Below are positions 1 to 6,235 of a DNA stretch of 63,964 bases, piece after piece. The notes under the pieces are model-generated. The model had not been told where the DNA came from. It made no database searches and was given only the letters and a program-made list of their open reading frames with translations. Numbering within the stretch: position 1 is the stretch's first letter; each line of letters opens with the position of its first letter. The DNA lies in the NCBI GenBank assembly GCA_015207155.1, contig JADEXK010000034.1, forward strand, positions 1-63,964, read 5' to 3'. The stretch comes from Nostocales cyanobacterium LEGE 11386. Lineage in GTDB: Bacteria; Cyanobacteriota; Cyanobacteriia; Cyanobacteriales; Nostocaceae. The position numbers were made by a program, and so were the translations under genes.

Positions 1-231
1 ACAAGTTGATGCGTCTTCACGACAAGCTGTTGTCCCGTAAACGTTCCATCATTGAAACCATCAACGACCAACTTAAAAACATTTCCCAAATTGAACACTC
101 TCGGCATCGCAGCCCAGTCAATTTTTGTGTTAATGTTCTGTGCGGCTTAATCGCTTATTGTCATCAACCTAAGAAACCTAGCCTTCAATTGGAATGGCTT
201 TTACCTTCTTATGTTTAACCCGAACTCAGGT
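1..231 (+). mobile_element. IS982-family insertion sequence, right end only
   Basis: The window opens inside an insertion sequence. The C-terminal transposase reading frame ends at 218 and is followed at once by AACCCGAACTCAGGT (217-231), which fits a terminal inverted repeat: the opposite end of such an element would begin ACCTGAGTTCGGG. IS982 elements usually end in short inverted repeats close to the transposase stop. The left end lies outside the window, so I cannot tell whether the copy is complete. The exact right boundary is uncertain by a few bases. Confidence 0.7.
3..218 (+). CDS. IS982-family transposase, C-terminal part
   Basis: This is the last 71 codons of a DDE transposase; the frame is open to the left edge, so the true start is outside the window. 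The stretch KRSIIETINDQLKNISQIEH followed by HRS and then GLIAY.HQPKKPSL is characteristic of the C-terminal catalytic region of IS982-family transposases, with the invariant Glu of the DDE triad expected in IIETIND. The final residues are not truncated relative to the family as I remember it. The remnant probably belongs to a full copy that continues upstream, but a 5'-deleted copy cannot be excluded. Confidence 0.8.
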   Translation, partial: KLMRLHDKLLSRKRSIIETINDQLKNISQIEHSRHRSPVNFCVNVLCGLIAYCHQPKKPSLQLEWLLPSYV

Positions 232-374
232 TAGATTAGCTAAAAACTTGCTAAATCTGGCAATTTTTTTGCTGGAAATCACAGTTGAAATAATACCAAA
301 TTTTCTCCAGGTAAACTATTAATTGATTTTCATTAAAACAGAATATTTATTAATAATTTTTTTTGCATTTTTGC

Positions 375-403
375 TTGACGTGTATAAATTTATACTTTAA
401 TAT
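375..403 (+). promoter_or_regulatory. sigma-70-type promoter with a palindrome in its spacer
   Basis: TTGACG at 375-380 and TAATAT at 398-403 are separated by exactly 17 bases, a near-consensus housekeeping promoter pointing at the small gene that starts at 491. The spacer contains the perfect 14-base palindrome GTATAAATTTATAC (382-395). A dyad between the -35 and -10 boxes is a classic position for a repressor or MerR-type activator site. The binding protein is unknown. Confidence 0.6.
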
Positions 404-411
404 AAAAGCAT

Positions 412-462
412 GATAAAGGCGATCGCCCAATCCCGCAAAAGATGAATGCGATCGCCCTTATC
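412..462. repeat. inverted repeat built from two HIP1 octamers
   Basis: GATAAAGGCGATCGC (412-426) and GCGATCGCCCTTATC (448-462) are inverted copies with one mismatch, able to form a 15-bp stem in the 5' leader of the gene at 491. Both arms contain the HIP1 core GCGATCGC that is highly repeated in cyanobacterial chromosomes. Confidence 0.6.
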
Positions 463-490
463 TCCACCCCTATACGGAGTATCAATCACA

Positions 491-769
491 ATGATGGCAC
501 AATTACCAAAATTCGCCCAATCCAAGTTAAAACAGTTTTTGGGTAACGAAGATTTAGATACACCTCCCATTGAATCAACTGCACAGCCATTTCCCACAAG
601 AGAACCAATAAAGCATCTATTGATTGGTTCTCCCAAAGCCGTTACTAGTACAATTCACTATTTACAGGTAATTGGCTACGCCAGTGTAGGAGACTGGAGT
701 CAACTGCTACCAACAACCAATCCAGGTGAGGTAATGAGTATTTTAACCCGTCAAATTTTGATGCAGTAA
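491..769 (+). CDS. small conserved cyanobacterial protein, function unknown
   Basis: A 92-residue soluble protein beginning MMAQLPKFAQSKLKQFLG. The frame extends upstream to 446, but the ATG at 491 (or 494) is preferred because the upstream extension runs through the HIP1 inverted repeat. The C-terminal half (PIKHLLIGSPKAVTSTIHYL through VGDWSQLL and GEVMSILTR) looks like a compact fold resembling small proteins I recall from Nostoc genomes, but I cannot name a domain. It is a stand-alone gene with its own strong promoter (375-403) and a perfect hairpin behind it (780-810), so it is probably monocistronic and possibly regulated through the palindrome in the promoter. Confidence 0.6.
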   Translation: MMAQLPKFAQSKLKQFLGNEDLDTPPIESTAQPFPTREPIKHLLIGSPKAVTSTIHYLQVIGYASVGDWSQLLPTTNPGEVMSILTRQILMQ

Positions 770-779
770 ACCTAAATTA

Positions 780-810
780 GATCCCCGACTTTTTTAAAAA
801 GTCGGGGATC
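780..810 (+). terminator. perfect hairpin, likely terminator or dispersed palindrome
   Basis: GATCCCCGACTTTTT is followed by its inverted copy AAAAAGTCGGGGATC with one base between them. The 15-bp stem lies 11 bases after the stop at 769. The same palindrome is, from memory, a dispersed element in Nostoc genomes, so it may be both a repeat and a terminator. Confidence 0.7.
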
Positions 811-938
811 TAGATATTCACTGTTTTGACTCGAATACCAGCCGTTAGCCGAGGTGAGGCTGTCATTTTGCTGAAATTGCCTTTTTCTGATGCAAGAACA
901 TTGAGAGAAGATAAATTCTCTTTTAGGCTGTTGAGTAT

Positions 939-1301
939 TTATGTAGTAGACTCATTTTTTAGCCTAGTAAGTTTTACAGCTAAGTAAGTTTTGATTTCAT
1001 TTAGTTGTTGCATCTTTTGAGCAACGTCTTCAAGTTTGCGCTCAATAATCCATATTTGTTCAGTTCTGGGTATTTGCTCACTTCCCCACTCATCAATTAG
1101 TTGTTTAATTTCACGCAGAGTAAAACCTAATCCTTTACCTTGATTGATCAACAGTAGGCGTTCTACAGTTTCTGGGGTAAATTCCTTGTATAACCTTGTT
1201 CCTGCTTCGCGTTTACTAGCAGTAATTAGACCCATTTTTTCGTAAAAACGAATAGTATCTTTTGATAGCCCAGTTTTTTGGGATAGTTCACCAATTAACA
1301 T
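939..1301 (-). CDS. MerR-family transcriptional regulator
   Basis: A 120-residue regulator. The N-terminal winged-helix (LIGELSQKTGLSKDTIRFYE, then GLITASKREAGTRLY) is the standard MerR DNA-binding domain; the C-terminal helix (residues 75-115) forms the dimerising coiled coil. I see no clustered Cys residues, so metal sensing is unlikely, and there is no large effector domain. The frame extends to 1352, but ATG at 1301 is chosen because family members begin directly with this helix and the extra 17 residues cover the probable operator. It is divergent from the dehydrogenase at 1399; a weak dyad (ACTGT-5-ATAGT, about 1333-1347) behind a TTGACT box could be its operator. Such MerR/SDR pairs usually control stress or xenobiotic responses. 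Confidence 0.85.
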   Translation of the reverse strand: MLIGELSQKTGLSKDTIRFYEKMGLITASKREAGTRLYKEFTPETVERLLLINQGKGLGFTLREIKQLIDEWGSEQIPRTEQIWIIERKLEDVAQKMQQLNEIKTYLAVKLTRLKNESTT

Positions 1302-1398
1302 GACATTTACACAAATATTGCAAATCCTACTTGACTGTGGAGTATAGTCCATAGTTTACGCTTTTGCATGGCAATATTTGGATTCATGAAACTCAATA

Positions 1399-2208
1399 AT
1401 GAGTAAAACAGTTTTGATTACAGGCGCTTCTAGTGGAATTGGTGAAGCAACAGCAAAATATTTCTTAGACAAAAATTGGAATGTAGCAGCAACTATGCGC
1501 TCACCTAGTAAAGCTGGAAATTGGGCAAAAGCAAAGAAAGTCATCTGCCCGCATCTGGATGTTACTTGTCCTGAAACAATTCAAGCTGCTATCTAGCAGA
1601 CATTAGAGTATTTTGGCCGGATTGATGTCATAGTTAATAATGCCGGATATGCACTCATGGGGCCACTTGAAGGTGTAACACCGGAACAGTTAGAGCGTCA
1701 GTTCCAAACTAATTTTTTTGGACTAGTATCAACCATTCAAACAGTTGTTCCCATTCTCCGAAGTCAAGGAGGAGGCAAAATCATCAATGTAGCTTCAATT
1801 GGTGGTCGTCTTGCATTCCCTCTGGTGTCTGCTTATCACGCAACAAAATGGGCTGTAGAGGGACTATCTGAATCACTACGCTATGAACTACGTCCTTTTA
1901 ATATTGATGTGAAAATTATTGAGCCTGGTGGTATTAAAACAAATTTTATGAATGATACATCTTGGACAATTCACTCTGAATATACAGATATGATTAATCA
2001 AGTGAAACATTTTATGGAGAAGATAAATGATTCCTTACCTGAGCCTGAAGGTGTAGCAAAAATAATTTATAAAGCAGCAAGCGATCGCTCAGGAAGATTA
2101 CGTTATTCTCCTTATGGTGAGGCTTTTTTACTCCTCCACGCTATTCTTCCCGATAGGTTATGGCGAAATCTAGTCGAAAATATCATGATTGGGAAAATTA
2201 AAAAATAA
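1399..2208 (+). pseudogene. short-chain dehydrogenase/reductase interrupted by one amber codon
   Basis: The region encodes a complete classical SDR oxidoreductase of 269 residues apart from a TAG at 1594-1596 (codon 66). The frame is identical on both sides of the stop and continues QTLEYFGRIDVIVNNAG. All the family's motifs are present: cofactor loop TGASSGIG (8-15), NNAG, and the catalytic Ser plus YHATK (Tyr-xxx-Lys). The codon expected at the stop is Gln (CAG), so one C-to-T change explains it. No other lesion is visible, which suggests a very recent mutation, a sequencing error, or stop-codon readthrough. If the stop is real, a downstream fragment from 1657 would lack the NAD(P)-binding loop and be inactive. 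Confidence 0.85.
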
Positions 2209-2321
2209 CTTGTGCTTTTCCCCAAAAGTGACATCAACAACTTCTTGGGGTAGTAAATCTGCTATTCACTACTATTATAAATATTTGGTCAATACTGGTT
2301 TTTATCTAAAATATTTGTATT

Positions 2322-3122
2322 ATGACTTCTTCACCTCAATATATTCCCCAATCAAACCCCCCGCTTCCTCCTTGGGAAACGCTACCCACAATGTATGATT
2401 TACCCAGTGACAACCCAGAGGAACCAGGCTTGCCAGACGAATTTCATTTTTTACAACCCTTACTGTTATATTTAACTTTCCAGCCAACCAACTGGAATCC
2501 TGAATTAGTTTATAGTGCGGCTGACCTTAATCTTTACTATGACCTTCAGCATCCTTTATGGTACAAACGCCCTGATTGGTTTGGCGTTGTCGGTGTGCAA
2601 AAACTCTATAAAGGTGAAGATTTACGTTTAAGTTATGTAACTTGGCAAGAACCAGCAAATCCTTTTGTCGTGGTGGAATTATTATCACCTGGGACAGAAG
2701 ATGAAGACTTAGGCAACAAACAAAAGACGATAAATCAACCTCCAAGTAAATGGGAAGTTTATCAAACCATCTTGCGAATTCCTTACTATATTGTTTTTAG
2801 CCGCTACACTAACGAACTGAGAGCATTTCAGTTAGTAGGTGGTCACTATGAACCAATGATTTTAATTGATGGACGCTTGCCAATGCCAGAAATAGGTTTA
2901 AGTTTAGGTTTATGGCAAGGTTCATTTAGGGATATTGAAAAACTATGGTTAAGGTGGTTTACCCCAGAAGGAGAACTGATTCCTGAACCTACAGAAGAAG
3001 TTGCTGCTGCTAATGCACGGACTATGATTGCAGAACAGGAAGCCGAACAAGCAAAAAGAAAAGCTGAACAACTAGCAGAACAGTTGCGTCAGTTAGGAGT
3101 AAATCCTGATGAACTGAGTTAA
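2322..3122 (+). CDS. Uma2-family (DUF820) putative nuclease-fold protein
   Basis: A 266-residue Uma2/DUF820 protein, a family greatly expanded in cyanobacteria with a restriction-endonuclease-like fold and no firmly known role. The core (about 40-205) contains YDLPSDNPEEPG, the D-x(n)-E-L-L pattern (PDWFGVVGV, then VVVELLSPGTEDED), and YYIVFSRYTNELRAF, matching the PD-(D/E)xK layout. Residues 235-262 form a charged coiled coil (EQEAEQAKRKAEQLAEQL), usual for the longer members. The start at 2322 fits the conserved beginning of paralogues. It is followed after 76 bases by the SDH-type protease. A shortened copy of its first 37 bases occurs at 4999 (see remnant). Confidence 0.85.
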   Translation: MTSSPQYIPQSNPPLPPWETLPTMYDLPSDNPEEPGLPDEFHFLQPLLLYLTFQPTNWNPELVYSAADLNLYYDLQHPLWYKRPDWFGVVGVQKLYKGEDLRLSYVTWQEPANPFVVVELLSPGTEDEDLGNKQKTINQPPSKWEVYQTILRIPYYIVFSRYTNELRAFQLVGGHYEPMILIDGRLPMPEIGLSLGLWQGSFRDIEKLWLRWFTPEGELIPEPTEEVAAANARTMIAEQEAEQAKRKAEQLAEQLRQLGVNPDELS

Positions 3123-3198
3123 ACCTCTAGATAGACATGCGATCGCTCAAAAATTGTCACAATAATGACAACAACCGTTATTTTTACACAATTTTTTT

Positions 3199-4092
3199 AT
3201 GGGCTTTGGCATTGGTGATTTATTTTGGATTTTCCTGATCTTCACTTCCTTACAACCCCTCTGGCAAAAGCGCCAAATGGAATATCGGCGCTTACGCACC
3301 CTCCAAGAATTCCAACAAGAACGCAAAAGTCGGGTAATTTTGTTAATTCACCGTCAAGAGTCCATCAGCTTACTGGGAATTCCCCTCTCGCGTTACATTA
3401 CTATTGAAGATTCAGAACAGATATTGCGGGCAATTCGCCTCACCCCGCCAGAAGTCCCCATTGACTTAATTTTGCACACCCCCGGCGGTTTGGTATTAGC
3501 CACCGAACAAATCGCTAGGGCATTAATTCGTCACCCTTCCAAAGTCACCGTTTTTGTACCTCACTACGCCATGAGTGGCGGTACCATGCTGGCCCTCGCC
3601 TCAGATGAAATTATCATGGATGCCAACGCAGTTTTGGGGCCAGTTGATCCCCAATTAGGTAATTATCCAGCAGCCAGTATCTTAAAAGTGGTCGCAGATA
3701 AACCCATCGGTGATATTGACGACCAAACCCTAATCATGGCAGATCTTGCAGGAAAAGCCATTCAGCAAGTACAGCGCTTTGTTAGAACTCTGCTGAAAGA
3801 CAGTATACCCAAACAAAAAGTTTTACCGGAAAATATCGAACCGATTATCGAAGCTTTGACAACAGGACGTGTTACCCACGACTATCCCGTCACTGTTGAG
3901 GAAGCATCAGAAATAGGGTTGCCCATAACCGTTGGACTACCCCTTTCTATTTACAAACTCATGGATTTGTATCCACAACCCCAAGGGGGACGACCCACTG
4001 TCCAATACATTCCCATGCCCTACAATGAGCGTCGCCCAATTTTACCGTCGCCTAAAGGCAGACCTATGGAAGAACCAAATCAAAATTCGTAA
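3199..4092 (+). CDS. membrane-anchored SDH-type Clp-fold serine protease
   Basis: A 297-residue protein of the SDH family (PF01972, formerly DUF114), related to ClpP/SppA. An N-terminal hydrophobic segment (residues 4-20) anchors it in the membrane. The Clp fold shows HTPGG (about 92-96), the nucleophile Ser in MSGGT (about 121-125), Asp in LGPVDPQLG, and His in THDYPV, giving the Ser-Asp-His triad after which the family is named. Substrates are unknown; relatives cleave membrane or short-lived proteins. The Pro-rich tail (RRPILPSPKGRPMEEPNQNS) is duplicated, with a frameshift, about 1 kb downstream. Its codon use looks like that of the neighbours. Confidence 0.85.
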   Translation: MGFGIGDLFWIFLIFTSLQPLWQKRQMEYRRLRTLQEFQQERKSRVILLIHRQESISLLGIPLSRYITIEDSEQILRAIRLTPPEVPIDLILHTPGGLVLATEQIARALIRHPSKVTVFVPHYAMSGGTMLALASDEIIMDANAVLGPVDPQLGNYPAASILKVVADKPIGDIDDQTLIMADLAGKAIQQVQRFVRTLLKDSIPKQKVLPENIEPIIEALTTGRVTHDYPVTVEEASEIGLPITVGLPLSIYKLMDLYPQPQGGRPTVQYIPMPYNERRPILPSPKGRPMEEPNQNS

Positions 4093-4118
4093 TTCGTAAT
4101 TCACGTTTAATTACTATT

Positions 4119-4282
4119 AGGACTTACGCAAGAACTCTCCCAAACCCTCTTTTCTATCTCTATTGCTACGCAACGCTAACGCGGTAAGCGCAGCTATGCC
4201 CGTCAGGGCTTTACGAGACGCTTCGCGGTAAATGTATCGCTTTAGCGATACGTTTGTTTGTTCATGATTTTGCGTAAGTCCT
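4119..4282. repeat. MITE-like element 1 with AGGACTTACGCA terminal inverted repeats
   Basis: AGGACTTACGCA (4119-4130) and TGCGTAAGTCCT (4271-4282) are exact inverted copies enclosing 140 bases with no reading frame. The interior carries further GC-rich palindromes, for example TATCGCTTTAGCGATA near 4230. The same ends occur at 4294-4410 and 24654-24745 around unrelated interiors. No target duplication is obvious; the flank GAGAGGAAAT follows both this element and the next one. Confidence 0.75.
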
Positions 4283-4293
4283 GAGAGGAAATT

Positions 4294-4410
4294 AGGACTT
4301 ACGCAAAATCATTGAATTCTACAGCCCTTACGGGCATCGCTGCGCGCGGGCGTCTTGGCGTCTTGGCTGTGCGTTAAATTAAACTTTTTGGCTATTTTTG
4401 CGTAAGTCCT
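4294..4410. repeat. MITE-like element 2 with the same terminal repeats
   Basis: AGGACTTACGCA (4294-4305) and TGCGTAAGTCCT (4399-4410) bound a 117-base element directly after element 1. The string TGCGTAAGTCCTGAGAGGAA occurs at the right end of both elements, so the two sit as a direct tandem, with different interiors. The interior here is GC-rich (GCTGCGCGCGGGCG) and non-coding. Confidence 0.75.
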
Positions 4411-4510
4411 GAGAGGAAATAAATAATCTTTCAAGAACTAGAGTATGAAAATTCTTTTGAGTTAGGATAATTACAAAACAAACTGACTCTGACATGGATA
4501 TAAGGTAAGT

Positions 4511-4735
4511 ATGAAACAAATCAAGATCATTATCGAAAAACATCCAGATGGATATGTAGCTTATCCATTAGGGATTAAAGGGGCTGTAGTTGGTGAAGGT
4601 GATACTTTTGACGAGGCTTTAGCTGATGTTAAATCTGCTATTCGCTGCTATATAGAAATCTTTGGTCAAGGAATGCTAGAAGATGATTCACCAGTGATTG
4701 ATGCTTTTATCACGGAAACTGAGGTAGTTATTTAA
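4511..4735 (+). CDS. hicB: HicB-family antitoxin
   Basis: A 74-residue protein with the partial RNase-H-like fold of HicB antitoxins: MKQIKIIIEKHPDGYVAYPLG, then GEGDTFDEALADVKSAI and a C-terminal strand ending in TETEVVI. It lacks a C-terminal DNA-binding helix-turn-helix or ribbon-helix-helix extension, as do many short cyanobacterial HicB proteins, so autoregulation would need another mechanism. Its stop codon TAA shares one base with the ATG of hicA, showing translational coupling. The antitoxin-first order is one of the two known arrangements. The pair sits next to inverted-repeat elements and a gene remnant, as expected for a mobile toxin-antitoxin module. Confidence 0.85.
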   Translation: MKQIKIIIEKHPDGYVAYPLGIKGAVVGEGDTFDEALADVKSAIRCYIEIFGQGMLEDDSPVIDAFITETEVVI

Positions 4736-4974
4736 TGCCTAAATTTCCTGTTGATGCACCCAAAAAAAGAGTGATCAAGGCATTTGAGATATTAGGTTTT
4801 TATACTGTACGAGAACGTGAGCATATTGTAATGAATCGACAAAATGACGATGGCACAGAGACACCATTAGTCATGCCAAACCACTTGGAGATTAAATCTG
4901 GAACATTAAGAGCAATTTGCACTCAAATAGGTATTTCACGAGAGGAATTTTTAGCAGCCTACAATCAAACTTGA
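4735..4974 (+). CDS. hicA: HicA-family mRNA interferase toxin
   Basis: A 79-residue HicA/YcfA-like toxin with the double-stranded-RNA-binding fold. The active His is expected in REREHIVM, followed by the typical second strand TPLVMPNHLEIKSGTLRAICTQIGIS and the C-terminal helix REEFLAAY. Family members cleave mRNA independently of the ribosome when freed from HicB. The ATG overlaps the hicB stop by one base, so synthesis depends on antitoxin translation. Length and motifs are intact, so the module is probably functional. A small extra strand segment (NRQNDDGTET) between His and PNH is normal for cyanobacterial members. Confidence 0.85.
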   Translation: MPKFPVDAPKKRVIKAFEILGFYTVREREHIVMNRQNDDGTETPLVMPNHLEIKSGTLRAICTQIGISREEFLAAYNQT

Positions 4975-4998
4975 TTGAAAATTTAGCGAAATTTTTAT

Positions 4999-5114
4999 AT
5001 GGCTTCTTCTCATCAATATATCCTGCAATTAAACCTTATGATAACCGTCATCCCATCCTAGCTATCACCCAAAGGCAGACCAATGGAAGAACCAAATCAA
5101 CGTAATTTGTAATT
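4999..5114 (+). pseudogene. collapsed remnant: Uma2-like start joined to SDH-protease tail
   Basis: Two pieces of the upstream gene pair reappear here side by side. Bases 4999-5035 match the first 37 bases of the Uma2 gene (2322-2358) at about 30 of 37 positions (ATGGCTTCTTC.. versus ATGACTTCTTC..). Bases from about 5035 to 5100 match the 3' end of the SDH protease (about 4018-4083); the last 30 bases differ at one position. The tail copy has a one-base shift: PYDNRHPIL reads in one frame and PKGRPMEEPNQ in another. Everything between is missing. I read this as the scar of a second Uma2-protease pair that lost its middle by deletion. Confidence 0.6.
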
Positions 5115-5152
5115 AAGCCTCCAGTACACTATGCTTCATGCACTGGAGGCTT
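5115..5152. terminator. hairpin between convergent units
   Basis: AAGCCTCCAGT (5115-5125) and ACTGGAGGCTT (5142-5152) form a perfect 11-bp stem with a 16-base loop. It lies between the rightward remnant and the leftward Thr-Pro gene and could terminate transcription from both sides, although no long T-run follows. Confidence 0.65.
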
Positions 5153-5184
5153 CACTAATCCTTTGTAGCTATTCTATGTAAAGC

Positions 5185-5979
5185 CTACGGAGTTGGCGTT
5201 GGTGTTGGCGTTGGTGTTGGCGTCGGTGTCGGCGTTGGTGTTGGCGTTGGTGTTGGCGTCGGTGTTGGTGTCGGCGTTGGTGTTGGCGTCGGTGTTGGTG
5301 TCGGTGTCGGTGTTGGTGTTGGTGTCGGTGTTGGTGTCGGTGTTGGTGTCGGTGTTGGTGTCGGTGTTGGCGTCGGTGTTGGTGTCGGTGTCGGTGTTGG
5401 TGTTGGTGTCGGTGTTGGCGTCGGTGTTGGTGTCGGTGTTGGTGTCGGTGTTGGTGTTGGTGTCGGCGTTGGTGTTGGTGTTGGTGTCGGCTCAGTACTA
5501 GGCTGACTTATAACTTTTTTTGCTTCTTCATTTAGTTTCTGGCGGAATGCTAAATTAGCAATGCCGGTTTCTTCCATCTGAAACTTTTTCTGAGCCACCT
5601 TCACAGCTTCTTCTGTTCGGGGCCCGTAAAATTGATCACGGGGTAAAAGAGGATCGGGTTTAAGTACCGCGTTTAAATTGGCTTGCAGAATTTTGACGAT
5701 GTTAGCAGCAAAATCTTGGGTTTTTGGCCCTGCTATCCCATCAACAGATAATTTGTAACCCCTTTGAAATTCACTGATGGCTTTTTTTGTTTCTTCATCC
5801 GTTAGAGGTGCATTTGTCGGTTTAACGTTATAGCCCAAGCCCTGTAACACAGTACGGAATTCTTGTGGCGTATAGTTACGTTGACGAGCGGCAAAAGTCG
5901 TATCCGCAACCACCAGAGTAGTGGTTACTAAGCAGCTAACAGCAATGATCATGCTGGATTTTCCAAACCCACACCACAT
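5185..5979 (-). CDS. secreted peptidoglycan-binding-like protein with a (Thr-Pro)n tail
   Basis: A 264-residue protein with an N-terminal signal sequence (hydrophobic stretch about residues 10-28, cleavage probably after FAA). Residues 35-155 hold two copies resembling the PG_binding_1 fold: QEFRTVLQGLGY..FQRGYKLSVDGIAGPKT and ANLNAVL..FYGPRTEEAVKVAQKKF. From residue 164 to the end the chain is an uninterrupted run of about 50 Pro-Thr pairs, an extended, probably glycosylated or wall-spanning tail. The ATG at 5979 is chosen because AAAGGAG lies 9 bases upstream; ATG at 5952 is the alternative. The repeat length is likely to vary between strains. It may act as an envelope spacer or adhesin; no catalytic domain is visible. 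Confidence 0.75.
   Translation of the reverse strand: MWCGFGKSSMIIAVSCLVTTTLVVADTTFAARQRNYTPQEFRTVLQGLGYNVKPTNAPLTDEETKKAISEFQRGYKLSVDGIAGPKTQDFAANIVKILQANLNAVLKPDPLLPRDQFYGPRTEEAVKVAQKKFQMEETGIANLAFRQKLNEEAKKVISQPSTEPTPTPTPTPTPTPTPTPTPTPTPTPTPTPTPTPTPTPTPTPTPTPTPTPTPTPTPTPTPTPTPTPTPTPTPTPTPTPTPTPTPTPTPTPTPTPTPTPTPTP
5188..5490 (-). repeat. hexanucleotide minisatellite encoding the Thr-Pro run
   Basis: About 50 tandem hexamers, read on the plus strand as GGTGTC, GGTGTT, GGCGTT and GGCGTC, all coding for Pro-Thr on the minus strand. The synonymous third-base variants are interspersed in larger blocks of 12-30 bases, showing repeated unequal duplication under selection for the dipeptide. Confidence 0.9.
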
Positions 5980-6003
5980 ATATAAAACTCCTTTGGGTTA
6001 AAT

Positions 6004-6033
6004 CAGCAGTATTTAGCAGTATTCAGCAGTATA
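6004..6033. repeat. three 10-base tandem repeats upstream of the Thr-Pro gene
   Basis: AGCAGTATTT, AGCAGTATTC and AGCAGTATAT follow each other directly, 25-54 bases upstream of the minus-strand start codon at 5979. A 10-base period equals one helical turn, so a protein could contact all copies on one face. They could also simply be an STRR-like repeat. Confidence 0.5.
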
Positions 6034-6235
6034 TAGAGATTAACAGACAAATTTTACAATTTGTTAAAATGCTTATTATTAATAATTAATAATTTTGACT
6101 TAATGTAAATTTTATTGGTTAAATTTTACCAGATATTTAAACTCAGATTTTTGACATCTTCCTATAGAAGTATTTTGATTTAGCAATCATTAGGAGCTGA
6201 ATGGATATGGAACTAAAATAAGTACGTTTTCATTT

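Noticed and set aside
1356..1544. 62-codon minus-strand frame across the SDR start
   Set aside because: Antisense to the conserved SDR cofactor-binding region.
4917..5105. 62-codon frame after hicA
   Set aside because: It runs through the collapsed Uma2/protease remnant and is frameshifted with respect to both parents.
5193..5501. 102-codon plus-strand frame rich in Val, Leu and Ala
   Set aside because: It is the mirror image of the Thr-Pro minisatellite.
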